From NCBI RefSeq assembly GCF_000735195.1, contig NZ_JPIM01000006.1, forward strand, positions 1 to 64,000: a DNA stretch of 64,000 nucleotides, in the 5' to 3' direction. Positions within the stretch are counted from its first letter, which is position 1. Each line of letters starts with the position of its first letter. Source of the stretch: Chloroflexus sp. MS-G. GTDB lineage: Bacteria > Chloroflexota > Chloroflexia > Chloroflexales > Chloroflexaceae. The translations under genes and the position numbers were made by a program. Below, piece by piece: positions 8,923 to 19,436 of this stretch. Below the pieces are notes generated by a model. That model had not been told where the DNA came from, made no database searches, and saw only the letters and a program-made list of their open reading frames with translations.

Positions 8923-9711
8923 CTACGCCCCAACCGCACTGTAACGGCGCACCCCGTTGTTCCAAAGCCAGTGCAATAACGCTCCCAGCACTACAATCCA
9001 ACCGAGCTGATGAGCGAATCCCCAGATGATGGCTGTCTGATCAAGACGGCCAAGCAGTAATTCGAGGGGAAAAGCCAGCATCGCCCGAAAAGGCAACCAG
9101 TTCAGAACCGCCGTAACCGGTGCCGGTAACAGGTCGAGTGGTACGAGATATCCGCTGCAAAAGGCGTAGACGCCAAACCAAAAGTCTTGCAGTGCCAGCA
9201 CCTGCGTCCACCAGAAACTGAGTACACCGATACAGCACTGGTTCAGAAAGTAAACGGTGAAGGCCAGCCCAATTGCCAGTGGTAAAAGGCTCCATCTGAG
9301 GAGATCAGGCTGCGGAATGGCTCCAGGAGCAATCAGACTGGCGATCAAGACGATAGGAGCCATCATCAGCAGGCGCAGTGGCTTGTCGGCCAACGCCATC
9401 GCCAGATAGCGCCACAGCGGATGCACTGGTCGCAGCAGGTGTGGCGATAGCTCGCCTAAGCGAATCTCGCGTTCCATATCCCAGATAATCCAGACCCCGG
9501 TGAGCTGTCGAATACAGAGGGCGCCAACGAAATAGGCAACAAAATCATCGCGAGCGTAACCGCCGATTGTGCCATCCCCCGCGAGAGTCCGCCAGATCGC
9601 TAGCATGATCAGTGGCAACATCCCGGTAGTTACCCAGATAAACAGTTGAGCGCGGTAGGCCAGCGCATCGACCCACGCTGCACGGAGCAAGACGACGAAT
9701 TTAGCAGTCAT
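8923..9711 (-). CDS. ABC-2 type transporter permease
   Basis: A 262-residue inner-membrane protein with six hydrophobic segments and short loops, matching the ABC-2/DUF990-like permeases that pair with drug- or lipid-export ATPases. Recognisable pieces are the N-terminal amphipathic stretch before LFIWVTTGMLPLIMLAIW, and the cytoplasmic loop WDMEREIRLGELSPHLLRPVHPLW, which resembles the ATPase-coupling region of this family. It is divergent from the glycosyltransferase and ABC ATPase genes at 9783-11815, its likely partner set. Such systems often have a second permease, and none is seen here. Confidence 0.82.
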   Translation of the reverse strand: MTAKFVVLLRAAWVDALAYRAQLFIWVTTGMLPLIMLAIWRTLAGDGTIGGYARDDFVAYFVGALCIRQLTGVWIIWDMEREIRLGELSPHLLRPVHPLWRYLAMALADKPLRLLMMAPIVLIASLIAPGAIPQPDLLRWSLLPLAIGLAFTVYFLNQCCIGVLSFWWTQVLALQDFWFGVYAFCSGYLVPLDLLPAPVTAVLNWLPFRAMLAFPLELLLGRLDQTAIIWGFAHQLGWIVVLGALLHWLWNNGVRRYSAVGA

Positions 9712-9782
9712 ATATTCTCCATCACGAAAATCTGTTCTTGTAGTATTATAAATTGAGGATCATTGAAACAACAGGTTTTGAC

Positions 9783-10838
9783 ATGCGTATTGCTTTTCTG
9801 GACTCATGGCTTCAGCAAGTGGCTGAAGGCAGCGGCACTGCTGCTGCTATCGGAGGGTTAGGACGCGCTCTGCGTATCCATGGCCATCACGTGGCTCGTA
9901 TCTCGCCATTGGTGGCGTGGCCATCTAATCTGACGCTGCGGCGATTGCTGTTTAATCTCTATGTACCGGCACTCCTGCGTACATTACCCTACGATTTGAT
10001 TGTGGGGGTGGATATTGACGGCGTACTGGTGGCCCGTCGGGTAACGACACCGTATATCTGTAGTATCAAGGGCGTGATCGCTGAGGAGCTACAGCACGAG
10101 CGCGGTCAGGTACGCCATGTGTTATGGTTGCTTTCGCGGCTTGAACGGATCAACGCCCGCCAGGCTCCAATCGTCATTACGACCAGTCACTATTGTCGGG
10201 TAAGTATTCAACGGCACTACGGCGTGCCGCTGGAAAGGATACATCTAGTGCCAGAGGGCATTGATCTGGCTTCGTGGCCCACACCACTCCCTCGTCACGA
10301 CGGACAGACGATTCTGTGTGTGGCTCGCCAGTATCCGCGTAAACACATCGCTGATCTGATTCAGGCCTTTGCCCGAATCCGTCCCCGTTTTCCCACTGCG
10401 CGCCTGGTGATTATCGGCGATGGTCCCGAACACATCAATCTCCGTACCCTGGCGAATCGACTCGGACTTGGGGCAAGCTGCCAGTTGCTTGGTGCGCTCC
10501 CTGACGATGCGGCAGTGAAAGAGTGGTACTACCGCGCCGACCTTTTCTGTCTGCCTAGTGTACAAGAGGGGTTCGGTATTGTGTTTCTCGAAGCCATGGC
10601 TGCCGGACTACCGATTGTAGCCACAACCGCAGCGGCAATTCCCGAAGTTGTGCCTCACGGTCAGGCAGGTCTACTGGTGCCACCTGCCGATGTAACAGCC
10701 CTGGCCGAGGCGCTGACAACCTTATTAGCCGATCCGGAGCTACGGCGGCGCTACGGAACATTCGGTCGTGAGTACGTTACCCGTTTCGATTGGATGCGAG
10801 TCGCCGAGCAATTTCTGGAAGTAGCACGTGGTCGTTGA
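9783..10838 (+). CDS. Glycosyltransferase family 4 (GT-B fold)
   Basis: A 351-residue nucleotide-sugar glycosyltransferase. The C-terminal domain has the family signature: ILCVARQYPRKHIADLIQAF, LVIIGDGPE, then the donor-binding block LPSVQEGFGIVFLEAMAAGLPIVA with the E-x7-E motif, followed by VPHGQAGLLVPPADVTALAEAL. The N-terminal acceptor domain begins MRIAFLDSW. The ATG at 9783 with AGG just upstream is preferred over a start at 9753. The next gene (ABC ATPase) starts two bases after its stop, so the two are probably cotranscribed. Acceptor and sugar are unknown. Confidence 0.9.
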   Translation: MRIAFLDSWLQQVAEGSGTAAAIGGLGRALRIHGHHVARISPLVAWPSNLTLRRLLFNLYVPALLRTLPYDLIVGVDIDGVLVARRVTTPYICSIKGVIAEELQHERGQVRHVLWLLSRLERINARQAPIVITTSHYCRVSIQRHYGVPLERIHLVPEGIDLASWPTPLPRHDGQTILCVARQYPRKHIADLIQAFARIRPRFPTARLVIIGDGPEHINLRTLANRLGLGASCQLLGALPDDAAVKEWYYRADLFCLPSVQEGFGIVFLEAMAAGLPIVATTAAAIPEVVPHGQAGLLVPPADVTALAEALTTLLADPELRRRYGTFGREYVTRFDWMRVAEQFLEVARGR

Positions 10839-10840
10839 GT

Positions 10841-11815
10841 ATGACCATTGAAGTACGTAATCTACGCAAATACTATCAGGTTCATCGCAAAGAGGCCGGC
10901 CTGCTGGGATCACTACGAGCGTTCGTTAGACGCCGTTACGAGACGGTCAAGGCAGTTGATGGGATCGATTTCACGATTGATAGCGGTGAGATGGTTGGGT
11001 TTCTGGGTCCTAATGGCGCCGGTAAGACGACAACGCTCAAGGTACTGGCCGGTTTACTACACCCGACGGCTGGTGAGGTACGGGTATTGGGCTATACGCC
11101 ATTTGAACGGAAGACGGCCTTCCTCAAGCAAATCACGCTAGTAATGGGCCAGAAACAGCAACTGCTCTGGGATTTACCGGCTATCGAGACCTTTGAAGTA
11201 AACCGCGTTATCTTTGAGGTGCCAGCACATGAATATCGCCGGATGCTCAACGAGTTGACCGACCTGCTTGAACTGGGTGATCTGTTGAACAAGCAGGTGC
11301 GCAAGCTAAGTCTGGGTGAACGGATGAAGTGTGAACTGGCCGCTGCCCTGCTTCATCGGCCGCGAGTACTCTTTCTCGACGAACCAACCATTGGTCTCGA
11401 TGTAACGATGCAGGCCCGTGTCCGTGAATTTGTCGCCGAATACAATCGGCGTTACGGTGCAACGGTGCTGCTAACCAGCCACTACATGGCCGATGTGACA
11501 GCGCTCTGTCGGCGGGTCATTGTGATCAACCACGGTCGCCTGCTCTACGATGGCAATCTCCAGCGAATGGTTGAACAGGTTGCCCCTCACAAGATTATTC
11601 ACCTGACGCTACACCAACCGGTCGCACTTGAGACCCTGAACCGCTACGGCGAGGTGCAACGGTACGATGGGTTAGAGGTTGAACTGAAAGTGCCCCGCTA
11701 CGAAACATCGCGCATTGGCGCCCAATTGCTCAGTGAGCTGCCGGTAGCCGATGTCAACATCGCTGAGCCGCCGATTGAGGAGATTATCAGCGAGGTATTT
11801 GGTCAGCCGGTGTAA
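10841..11815 (+). CDS. ABC transporter ATP-binding protein, ABC-2 export type
   Basis: A 324-residue ATPase. Walker A is GPNGAGKTTTLK, the signature is LSLGERMKCELA and Walker B is VLFLDEPTIGLD, followed by the H-loop in LLTSHYMADV. A C-terminal extension of about 90 residues after the core is typical of the DrrA/NatA-like export ATPases. The ATG at 10841, two bases after the glycosyltransferase stop, is chosen; an upstream in-frame start at 10790 would overlap that gene. The probable membrane partner is the divergent permease at 8923-9711. Confidence 0.92.
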   Translation: MTIEVRNLRKYYQVHRKEAGLLGSLRAFVRRRYETVKAVDGIDFTIDSGEMVGFLGPNGAGKTTTLKVLAGLLHPTAGEVRVLGYTPFERKTAFLKQITLVMGQKQQLLWDLPAIETFEVNRVIFEVPAHEYRRMLNELTDLLELGDLLNKQVRKLSLGERMKCELAAALLHRPRVLFLDEPTIGLDVTMQARVREFVAEYNRRYGATVLLTSHYMADVTALCRRVIVINHGRLLYDGNLQRMVEQVAPHKIIHLTLHQPVALETLNRYGEVQRYDGLEVELKVPRYETSRIGAQLLSELPVADVNIAEPPIEEIISEVFGQPV

Positions 11816-12140
11816 ATACCCAGATTTCTTATTGGGAACGTACCGTGGCCGTGCAACCGTCGCGTGAGGAGGCGCCAACGCTCTTTCTTGCCTGCCACAC
11901 CACGTTCACTCTTCCTCTCCCCGCCTGGGAGATGAAGGGGCGAGGGGGAAGGTGAGGGGCGTCTCCCGTTTCCATCACGGTGAGGAGACGCCTGCATGAA
12001 CGTTCTCCGAGCTATACCATTCTCATGGTCGAGCTTCATCAAAAGCCCAGCTTTTTGATGAGGTGCTTCGTTGCTCGCCACTTCAGCCGACGCTCCTGCT
12101 GAGCGCCTGATAAAACCACGAGTTTCTGAATCATGCACTC
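11816..12140. repeat. Dispersed intergenic repeat, copy 1
   Basis: No gene is visible here. The segment has a left box with TTTCTTATTGGG and a CGTACCGTG motif (about 11824-11848), a G-rich core (11918-11965, GGGGCGAGGGGGAAGGTGAG type), a hairpin CATCAAAAGCCCAGCTTTTTGATG (12037-12060, described by its arms CATCAAAA and TTTTGATG) and a right box 12069-12136 that is nearly identical to 51556-51623. The same parts recur at 47735-48035 and 51372-51630, so this is a repeated element and not unique spacer. Confidence 0.75.
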
Positions 12141-12190
12141 AGCAAAAATAGAATGACCGCTGCTGTGACGGGTAATTGCCGCCCAAATAT

Positions 12191-12222
12191 TTGGGTGCGG
12201 AAGCCGATGTGTCCGCACCCAA
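12191..12222 (-). terminator. Candidate terminator after the nuo operon
   Basis: TTGGGTGCGGA pairs perfectly with TCCGCACCCAA, an 11-bp stem with a 10-base loop, about 90 bases beyond the nuoN stop. On the minus strand only a weak ATATTTGG follows, so it may need help to terminate. A nested palindrome CCCAAATATTTGGG overlaps one arm (12183-12196). Confidence 0.5.
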
Positions 12223-12311
12223 TAGACGGTGCTATTCTGTTTCAGCCAACTTCCCTCTCATGCTAGATGCATGGGTAGTCCAACACAGAGGGGCGCAGCG
12301 TTGCTGCGACC

Positions 12312-13895
12312 CTACACCCGTTCCAAAACACTCAAAATCAGATTGGGGAAGATACCCAATACCAACACACCAACGACAGCAATGGCCAGTGCTGCACCAA
12401 TTCCACGTGGGAGCGAAACCGGCGTCAAATCGGTTGCCGGTTCGATGAACATTGCTTTGAGCAGACGAAGGTAATAATAAAGACTGACAATCGTCATTAC
12501 CACCGCAATGACAACCAGCCAGGTTGCACCACTTTGCCAACCGACCATAAAGATGTAAAACTTAGCAAAAAAGCCACCAAGGGGCGGGATTCCGGCCAGC
12601 GAGAGGATGCAGACGGTAAACAGCAGCGCAAGCGGCAGATTGCGTCGCGAAAGACCACGCAGATGGGTCAGGTCGTCGCCACCAGTTTGCTGTCCGATCA
12701 ATGCCAACGCGCCAAAAGCACCCAGGTTGGTTAGACTATAGATGAACAGGTAATAGAGTAGCGCCGTCAACCCTTGTTCCCGATCAAACGGTTGCGCAGC
12801 AGCCCAGGCCAGCAAGCCCAACACTACAAAACCGGCATGCGCGATGCTTGAATACGCTAACAGCCGTTTGACATTCGTTTGCGGCAGTGCAGCCAGATTT
12901 CCAATCACCACTGTCAGCAGCGCCAGTACCGCCAGCACTGCCGTCCATCCACCAGCAGTATCGAGCGTTGGCGATCCCGTCATAGCCGGGAATGTCTTTG
13001 TCAACAGTCGGAAGAGTAAGATAAAACCGGCTGCCTTCGAGGCGGTCGAAATGAAGGCCGTAATCGGGGTTGGTGCACCTTCATAGACATCGGGTGACCA
13101 ACTGTGAAACGGGACAACTGCCAGCTTGTACCCCATACCGGCCACGATAAAGAGCATAGCCAGCGTTATCAGGCCACCACTTGACGCGGTAAAGGTACCG
13201 ATCCGATCAAAACGAGTCAGGTCATTAAAATTGGTTGCACTACCGACACCGTTGAGTGCTGCGCCAAAAGCCAGACTCATGCCGTACAGGAGAATCGCCG
13301 ACGAAATAGCTCCAAACAGGAAGTATTTAAGACCTGCCTCTGCCGAGCGCGGGTCGTTACGAAAGTAGCCAGCCAATAGATACAGTGGGATCGAAGTTAA
13401 CTCAATAGCGAGATACGCCAGCAAAAATTCGTTGGCACCCACCATCAGACACATACCGAGGGTGCTAAAGATGATCAAGGCGTAAAACTCACCAGGATGA
13501 GCACTAGGCCGAACGTCAAGGCAGAGCAGACTGGTCACCAGCGCAGCTCCGATGATGAGCAAACGCGCAATCATCGTTAAGTGATCGGTAGCAAACGCCC
13601 CGGCAATTGGCTCACCACCGGGGCCACCACTCTGAAGGTTACGGATAATGTTCGTGAAGAAATTAACTGGCGCCGTCTCAGGCAGGCGGTAAATATAGCC
13701 ACTCTGTAGCAACGCGACAAACAACACCATCCCCAGGCCGATAGCGGTAAGTGAGGCTGAAGATTTGACGCGCTCAAGCTGTGCGGCCGGTGTTCGCCCC
13801 CACCGCTCAAGGATATCCGAACCCAGCACCAGTAACGCCAGCACCAGGAGCAAAATTTCTGGCAAAAGACGTGGGATGTCGGTCAACTGAAACAT
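12312..13895 (-). CDS. nuoN: NADH-quinone oxidoreductase subunit N
   Basis: A 527-residue antiporter-like membrane subunit of complex I, thought to carry protons in the membrane arm. It has about 14 hydrophobic helices. Family motifs include the conserved [17 protein letters not shown] with the functional glutamate, [13 protein letters not shown] [19 protein letters not shown] and the lysine region around [14 protein letters not shown]. Its N-terminus [17 protein letters not shown] is standard. It is the last gene of the nuoABCDIHJKLMMN cluster; its start lies 22 bases after the nuoM stop. Confidence 0.95.
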   Translation of the reverse strand: MFQLTDIPRLLPEILLLVLALLVLGSDILERWGRTPAAQLERVKSSASLTAIGLGMVLFVALLQSGYIYRLPETAPVNFFTNIIRNLQSGGPGGEPIAGAFATDHLTMIARLLIIGAALVTSLLCLDVRPSAHPGEFYALIIFSTLGMCLMVGANEFLLAYLAIELTSIPLYLLAGYFRNDPRSAEAGLKYFLFGAISSAILLYGMSLAFGAALNGVGSATNFNDLTRFDRIGTFTASSGGLITLAMLFIVAGMGYKLAVVPFHSWSPDVYEGAPTPITAFISTASKAAGFILLFRLLTKTFPAMTGSPTLDTAGGWTAVLAVLALLTVVIGNLAALPQTNVKRLLAYSSIAHAGFVVLGLLAWAAAQPFDREQGLTALLYYLFIYSLTNLGAFGALALIGQQTGGDDLTHLRGLSRRNLPLALLFTVCILSLAGIPPLGGFFAKFYIFMVGWQSGATWLVVIAVVMTIVSLYYYLRLLKAMFIEPATDLTPVSLPRGIGAALAIAVVGVLVLGIFPNLILSVLERV

Positions 13896-13917
13896 ACGTC
13901 CCTCTTTATTGCTACAA

Positions 13918-15429
13918 TCAGCGTAGCGCTACAACCACCTCATTGAGACGCGCCACCAATGGTCGCACACCGGTATCAATCAGCTCGGTCATCCACGCCG
14001 GATACAATCCCAACCCAACCAGTACTAACGCCAATACCAATGCGCCGCTGTATTCCTGCCACGTTAATTTGGGAAGATGTAGAAATTCGGGATTTTTTAC
14101 CTCATCGTAGAAGACGGCCCACACGGCGCGTAGAATATAGGCTCCCGTAATTGGAATGCTCAGGGCCGCAATGACGGCGACTAACGGATACCGTTCCCAA
14201 ACGCCGATAAAGATGTTAAACTCGGCCCAAAACCCAGCCAACCCCGGCATCCCCATCGATGAAAGGCCGCCTAGAATGAACATTGCTGCCGCAAAAGGCA
14301 TCACCCGACCCAGCCCACCCAATTCGGGCAACTGTCGGGTATGGGTGCGGTCGTAGATCATTCGTCCCACCACTGCAAAGAAGAGCGCGGTCATAATCCC
14401 GTGCGCAAACATCTGGAGCACCGACCCCATCACTGCAATCTGGGTTCCGGCGGCTAATCCCATCACGACCAGTCCCATGTGGCTGACCGACGAATAGCCG
14501 ATGATAAACTTCGCATCGCGTTGTACCATCGCAATGCTGGCACCGTACACTACGTTGAAAATGGTTAAAATCACGATAATTGGAAGCCATTCACGGGCGC
14601 CATTGGGCATGAGCCACATAGCCGCCCGTAAACAGCCGTATGCTCCCAGTTTCATCAAAACTCCGGCGTGCAACATACTGACCGCCGTCGGCGCGGCGAC
14701 GTGACCGGTCGGACTCCACGTGTGGAAGGGAAACATACCGGCCAACACCCCAAAACCGACGAATAAGGCGGGAAAGAGGAGGCGTTGCAAATCTCCGGCA
14801 ATGAAACCCTGTTCGGCCAGCACCAGCATATTAAAGGTGCGCAGACCGCTCCCAAAGTAGAGACCGATCATCCCGATAATAACTAGCGCACTCCCTGCCA
14901 TCAGAAACAGGGTCAGCTTCATTGCACCGTACTCTTTGCGAGTACTACCCCAAATGCCGATCAACAAGTACATCGGCAATACGGCTAACTCGTAGAAGAC
15001 AAAAAAGAGAAAGAGATCAAGCGCACTAAAAACGCCGTAAACACCGGTGGTCAAGAGTAACAACCAGACCCAATACTCTTTGGCGCGCTCTTCGATATTC
15101 CAGCTCATCAGGGCGCCGGTAAAGATCACAATACCGTTGAGCAGCAGCATCGGTAGATTGATGCCGTCAACACCCAACAGATAACTCATCCCAAGCTGCG
15201 GTATCCAGTCAAGTTGTTCGATAAATTGAAAACCGCCTCGAACTGGATCATACGCCAGAAAGACCAACAACGACAGGACGAGCGAGATAAAGGCGAATCC
15301 TGTCCCGACCCAACGCATCAGATCGGGATACCGATCAGGAATGAAGGCAATGATGATGGCCGGTACGAGCATACTAAGCCAGATCAGGCTCAACCACGGT
15401 ATATCGGCGGAAAGCGTTAGCAACCCCAT
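13918..15429 (-). CDS. nuoM: NADH-quinone oxidoreductase subunit M, downstream copy
   Basis: A 503-residue antiporter-like complex I subunit. It shows [19 protein letters not shown] (conserved glutamate in TM5), [32 protein letters not shown] and [15 protein letters not shown]. The ATG at 15429 with GGTGA upstream is preferred over a start at 15447. This is the second of two adjacent nuoM genes; identity between the two is modest by eye, so they are old paralogues and not a recent duplication. Together with nuoL and nuoN this gives four antiporter-type subunits in the cluster. Confidence 0.93.
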   Translation of the reverse strand: MGLLTLSADIPWLSLIWLSMLVPAIIIAFIPDRYPDLMRWVGTGFAFISLVLSLLVFLAYDPVRGGFQFIEQLDWIPQLGMSYLLGVDGINLPMLLLNGIVIFTGALMSWNIEERAKEYWVWLLLLTTGVYGVFSALDLFLFFVFYELAVLPMYLLIGIWGSTRKEYGAMKLTLFLMAGSALVIIGMIGLYFGSGLRTFNMLVLAEQGFIAGDLQRLLFPALFVGFGVLAGMFPFHTWSPTGHVAAPTAVSMLHAGVLMKLGAYGCLRAAMWLMPNGAREWLPIIVILTIFNVVYGASIAMVQRDAKFIIGYSSVSHMGLVVMGLAAGTQIAVMGSVLQMFAHGIMTALFFAVVGRMIYDRTHTRQLPELGGLGRVMPFAAAMFILGGLSSMGMPGLAGFWAEFNIFIGVWERYPLVAVIAALSIPITGAYILRAVWAVFYDEVKNPEFLHLPKLTWQEYSGALVLALVLVGLGLYPAWMTELIDTGVRPLVARLNEVVVALR

Positions 15430-15479
15430 GTGGTCACCCTTGTGCAATGCATCTGGTAAGCCAGATGGCGATCTGTTCT

Positions 15480-17144
15480 CTAACTAAATGCACGGGCAAA
15501 GATAGCAACCAATTGTCCTGCCGCAGCATTACCCAGATTGATGAGCGGGCCAGGGTAGACTCCAATCAATAATGAGAGGCTTAAAATTGGTACGATTGAC
15601 CAAAATTCTGGTGCGCGGAGATCGGCAATCGTGCGTGGTGTGCCGATGGCTGGCCCCAAAAAGATACGCTGGAACATAAGTAACAATGCCAGCGCTGTCA
15701 CGACCAGCCCAATCACGGCCAGCGCCGTGAAGAGCGGTAACGTCGCCCAGGCTCCGCGAAAGATGAAAAATTCGCCGACAAAGCCGGCCAATCCGGGAAG
15801 ACCCAGGTTAGCGAAGAGCGCAATGCCCATCACACCGGCAAAGGTTGGGGCACTGGCGCGTAAACCACCCAGACCGCTGAGTTCCCACCGACCAGTACGT
15901 TCATACAAGACGCCGGCCAGGTAGAAGAGAGCACCGGTGCTGAGACCGTGAGCGACCATCTGTACTAGTGCCCCATTGATCGCACTCGCCCGTGCATCAA
16001 TACCCGCTTCACCTGCCGCTGCCGCCCCGGCGATTGCCAGCATGACGTACCCCATGTGATTGATCGAGGTATAACCAATCAGTCGCTTAATATCGCCATT
16101 GACCTGACTGAGTGCGCCAAATGCACCGGCAACCACTCCCACTACTGCCAGTGCAGCCAGCACCGGCGCAAAATACTGAGCAGCATCAGGCGTGAACGGC
16201 AAAAGGAGCCGCAACATTCCGTAGGCCCCCATCTTGCTCATCACCGCTGACAGCAGAATACTCGCTGCTGTCGGGCCTTCCGCGTAGGCATCGGGGAGCC
16301 AGGTGTGGAACGGCCACACCGCCAGTTTGATAGCGAAGGCAATGAAGATTGCCCACATCGCGATACTACTGTAGAGCATCGGATAGCGACCAAGCACATC
16401 GGTTACCCCGAGTTGATCCATGTAGGCAAAAAGAATATCGCGCAGCGTCCCTTCAACCCCGGCCACCGCTAATCCCTGACCTAAGCGACCAAGGGCGATC
16501 AGGTCAAACGTTGGCATCCCAACCTGACGCATCGCCAGATAGATCAATTGGAAGAGCAGGAGCATCCCCAGCGAACCGGCCATTGTGTACACAAAGAACT
16601 TGAAAGCCGCATAGCGACGCTGTTCACGCCCCCAGCCCTGGATCAGGAAGAAGGCCGGTACCAGACTGAATTCCCAGCAGATGAAGAAAAAGAAGAAGTC
16701 AAGCGCAACAAAGTAACCCAACATCGCCGCTTCTAGCAAAAGCAGCAATGCCAGATGCGCCCGCAATCGCTCCTGCACACCCCAACTAGCGATGATAGCG
16801 AGCGGAGTCATCACTACGGTCAACAAGACCAGCGGCAGGCTTAGCCCATCAATGCCGAGAAAGTAATCAACCTGGACAGCTTGAATCCAGGGAATCCGTT
16901 CGACTAATTGTACTGCCCCCTGGCCTCCTGCCACAGCCTGCGGGTCGAACCGCATCCAGATCATAATGGCCAACAGCAACGGCACACCTGTCCAGGCCAG
17001 TACCCCAACCTTGACAATCCGCTCGTTGAGTCTGATCAGCCAGGCCAACCCGATCAGTGCAATACCGACCAACGGCGAAAGCATCAGCAATGTGAGCCAC
17101 GGAACGCCATCGGCGGCAGGAATGAGATACTCCGGCAGATTCAT
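15480..17144 (-). CDS. nuoM: NADH-quinone oxidoreductase subunit M, upstream copy
   Basis: A 554-residue antiporter-like subunit, longer than the neighbouring nuoM. Conserved pieces are FFFICWEFSLVPAFFLIQGWG with the TM5 glutamate, KLAVWPFHTWLPDAYAEGPTAASILLSAVMSKMG and KRLIGYTSINHMGYVML. Extra length lies in the loop after TM6 (about residues 205-250) and in a central Ala-rich stretch. It begins 3 bases after the nuoL stop. Whether both NuoM proteins sit in one complex or in alternative complexes cannot be read from sequence. Confidence 0.93.
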   Translation of the reverse strand: MNLPEYLIPAADGVPWLTLLMLSPLVGIALIGLAWLIRLNERIVKVGVLAWTGVPLLLAIMIWMRFDPQAVAGGQGAVQLVERIPWIQAVQVDYFLGIDGLSLPLVLLTVVMTPLAIIASWGVQERLRAHLALLLLLEAAMLGYFVALDFFFFFICWEFSLVPAFFLIQGWGREQRRYAAFKFFVYTMAGSLGMLLLFQLIYLAMRQVGMPTFDLIALGRLGQGLAVAGVEGTLRDILFAYMDQLGVTDVLGRYPMLYSSIAMWAIFIAFAIKLAVWPFHTWLPDAYAEGPTAASILLSAVMSKMGAYGMLRLLLPFTPDAAQYFAPVLAALAVVGVVAGAFGALSQVNGDIKRLIGYTSINHMGYVMLAIAGAAAAGEAGIDARASAINGALVQMVAHGLSTGALFYLAGVLYERTGRWELSGLGGLRASAPTFAGVMGIALFANLGLPGLAGFVGEFFIFRGAWATLPLFTALAVIGLVVTALALLLMFQRIFLGPAIGTPRTIADLRAPEFWSIVPILSLSLLIGVYPGPLINLGNAAAGQLVAIFARAFS

Positions 17145-17147
17145 ACG

Positions 17148-19343
17148 CTATCGTCCAATTACATATAGCCAGAACATAGCTAGCGCGAGCAGACCACCAA
17201 ACACGTAGATCAGATAATCTTGTGCTTTCCCAGTTTGCAAACGTCGAACCTGACGACCACTCCCCTGCGTGCCGCTTGCTAATCCGTCCGGCCCATCGTT
17301 GAGCAGGGTGTCATCGATGATGAAGTTCACTTTGCCTAAGCCGAAGGTAAAGCGCCCTATGCCATCAATCAACCGATCAATGACCGCTCGATCCAGTAAC
17401 GACCAGGCTGCGGCCAGGCTGGCAGTCAATTGACCGAGGGTAGCCGCGTACAGCTCATCAATGTAGTATTTAGCGTTGAGCAGCGTAAATAATCCCGGCG
17501 CTCGTGCAGCCAATGGATCGGTATCGGTTGCCGACGTAAAGGCCTGACGATACCCGTACCAACCAACCGCAATACCGGCCAGCGCAATGATAAGTGATAG
17601 ACCGGCCACCAGCGGATCGAGTTTCGCGGCCTCTTGCCCCCAGAGAGTGGCCAACCAATGCCCAAACGGTAGGTCGAATGGGAGATTGAGCAAACCGGCA
17701 GTGAGCGCAAAGCTCGCCAATATGACCAGCGGTGCAATCATGCGTGGGTCTTCGTGCCAGTGCTCGCCATGCTCATGATGATCGTCATGATGGTGATCTC
17801 GATGATGACCGTGTTCACTCACTGGTGCATCGGGATTCACAAACACCACTGGCTGAGCACCACGATACTCACCGAAGAAGACCAACCACCACTGGCGCGT
17901 CATATAGACTGCGGTCAGGAAGGCGGCAACACTAAGCGTCACATAGACCGCGATATTATGTTTGAAGGCATCGAGCAAAATCTCGTCTTTGCTCCAAAAG
18001 CCGGCAAAAGGAACGATCCCGGCCAGTGCCAGATAACCGGCAGTGTACGTCCAGAACGTCCACGGCAAACGGGTACGTAAGCCACCCATATTACGAATAT
18101 CTTGCGCGGTCTGCTGGGCCGCGTATTCATCGTAATGATGAATCTGCCGGATTGATGGCTGCTGTTCCATCGCATGAATGATCGACCCCGAACCGAGGAA
18201 GAGCAGCGCTTTGAAGAAGGCATGGGTGATCAAATGGAACATTGCCGCCACCCAACCACCGACACCTAGCGCCGCTACCATAAAACCGAGCTGCGACAGC
18301 GTACTGTAGGCCAGGATGCGTTTGATGTCGAATTGCGCAACGGCAATTGTTGCGGCAAACAGAGCGGTAAAGGCACCGATAAAGGCAACTACGCCTAACG
18401 AGGTAGGATCGGCGGTGAAGATGGGAAATGTGCGGGCAACAAGAAAGACACCGGCAGCAACCATCGTTGCCGCGTGAATAAGCGCCGATACCGGCGTGGG
18501 GCCTTCCATCGCATCTGGTAACCAGACATGCAGCGGGAATTGCGCTGATTTCCCAACCGTACCGGCAAACAACAACAAGGCAATGCCGGCTGCATGGCTC
18601 AGACCCAATACACCCGTCTCACGTGCCAGCCGTTCGAGCAGCGGCGGAAAGAAGATGCCATGCTCATCCTGACCAAAGGAGATGCCACCAGCCTGCGCGT
18701 ACAGGTACACGATGCCCAGTAAGAGGAGCACATCACCTACGCGAGTAGTGATAAACGCTTTCACTGCTGCTCGTGCTGCACTGGGACGTTCGTAGAGAAA
18801 GCCGATCAGCAGGTACGAGCAAAGCCCCATCACTTCCCACGCCATAAAGAAGAGGAGCAGATTATCGGCCATACTCATCAGCAGCATGGCTGCCGTGAAG
18901 AGGGCTATAAAACTAAAGAAGCGACTCTGGCGTGGATGCGCAGCCATATAGCCAATTGAAAAGAGATGAATGCAGGTTGAGGCAATGGTCACCATTGCCA
19001 GCATAGCGGCAGCGGCGCCATCGATATAAATACCCATTTGTAAGGCTGTCTCCCCGGTCGGTGCCCATACGAACCGCTGTACCACATTCGGTTCAGGAAA
19101 AGCAAATGCGCCGTGTTCACCGTGGTGTACAGCAAGCTGCACCAGTTGACCATCGTGCAGCGCCCAACCGTTGGCGACTGCCGCCAGCAATCCCAACGCC
19201 ATGACTGTTGCGATCATCATCAGGCCGGTCGCCAGCCACGCACTCGCCATCGCTATGCGCCGTATTGGCGTCAGGGTGATGAGAGCGCTAGCCAGTAGCG
19301 GCCAGAACGGAATCAGCCATGCATTTTGCAGAAAAAACGCCAT
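17148..19343 (-). CDS. nuoL: NADH-quinone oxidoreductase subunit L
   Basis: A 731-residue antiporter-like distal subunit of complex I with about 16 helices. Landmarks are FFMAWEVMGLCSYLLIGF, GKSAQFPLHVWLPDAMEGPTPVSALIHAATMVAAG and the histidine/lysine helix KRILAYSTLSQLGFM. The expected C-terminal lateral-helix region with GRFTFGLGKVNFIIDDTLLN is present. A start at 19343 (GGGA nine bases upstream) is chosen; 19358 is possible. Unusual is a loop at residues about 508-532 containing 11 histidines in 23 residues. That loop is not part of the conserved family core. Confidence 0.95.
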   Translation of the reverse strand: MAFFLQNAWLIPFWPLLASALITLTPIRRIAMASAWLATGLMMIATVMALGLLAAVANGWALHDGQLVQLAVHHGEHGAFAFPEPNVVQRFVWAPTGETALQMGIYIDGAAAAMLAMVTIASTCIHLFSIGYMAAHPRQSRFFSFIALFTAAMLLMSMADNLLLFFMAWEVMGLCSYLLIGFLYERPSAARAAVKAFITTRVGDVLLLLGIVYLYAQAGGISFGQDEHGIFFPPLLERLARETGVLGLSHAAGIALLLFAGTVGKSAQFPLHVWLPDAMEGPTPVSALIHAATMVAAGVFLVARTFPIFTADPTSLGVVAFIGAFTALFAATIAVAQFDIKRILAYSTLSQLGFMVAALGVGGWVAAMFHLITHAFFKALLFLGSGSIIHAMEQQPSIRQIHHYDEYAAQQTAQDIRNMGGLRTRLPWTFWTYTAGYLALAGIVPFAGFWSKDEILLDAFKHNIAVYVTLSVAAFLTAVYMTRQWWLVFFGEYRGAQPVVFVNPDAPVSEHGHHRDHHHDDHHEHGEHWHEDPRMIAPLVILASFALTAGLLNLPFDLPFGHWLATLWGQEAAKLDPLVAGLSLIIALAGIAVGWYGYRQAFTSATDTDPLAARAPGLFTLLNAKYYIDELYAATLGQLTASLAAAWSLLDRAVIDRLIDGIGRFTFGLGKVNFIIDDTLLNDGPDGLASGTQGSGRQVRRLQTGKAQDYLIYVFGGLLALAMFWLYVIGR

Positions 19344-19436
19344 ATACGTTCCCGTCATTTACATTTCTGCAAGTCTTCCTGTCTTCGGTCCCTCATCTCG
19401 CCGACGTTGCTAACCTTCTGGCCCACCACTGTTCCG

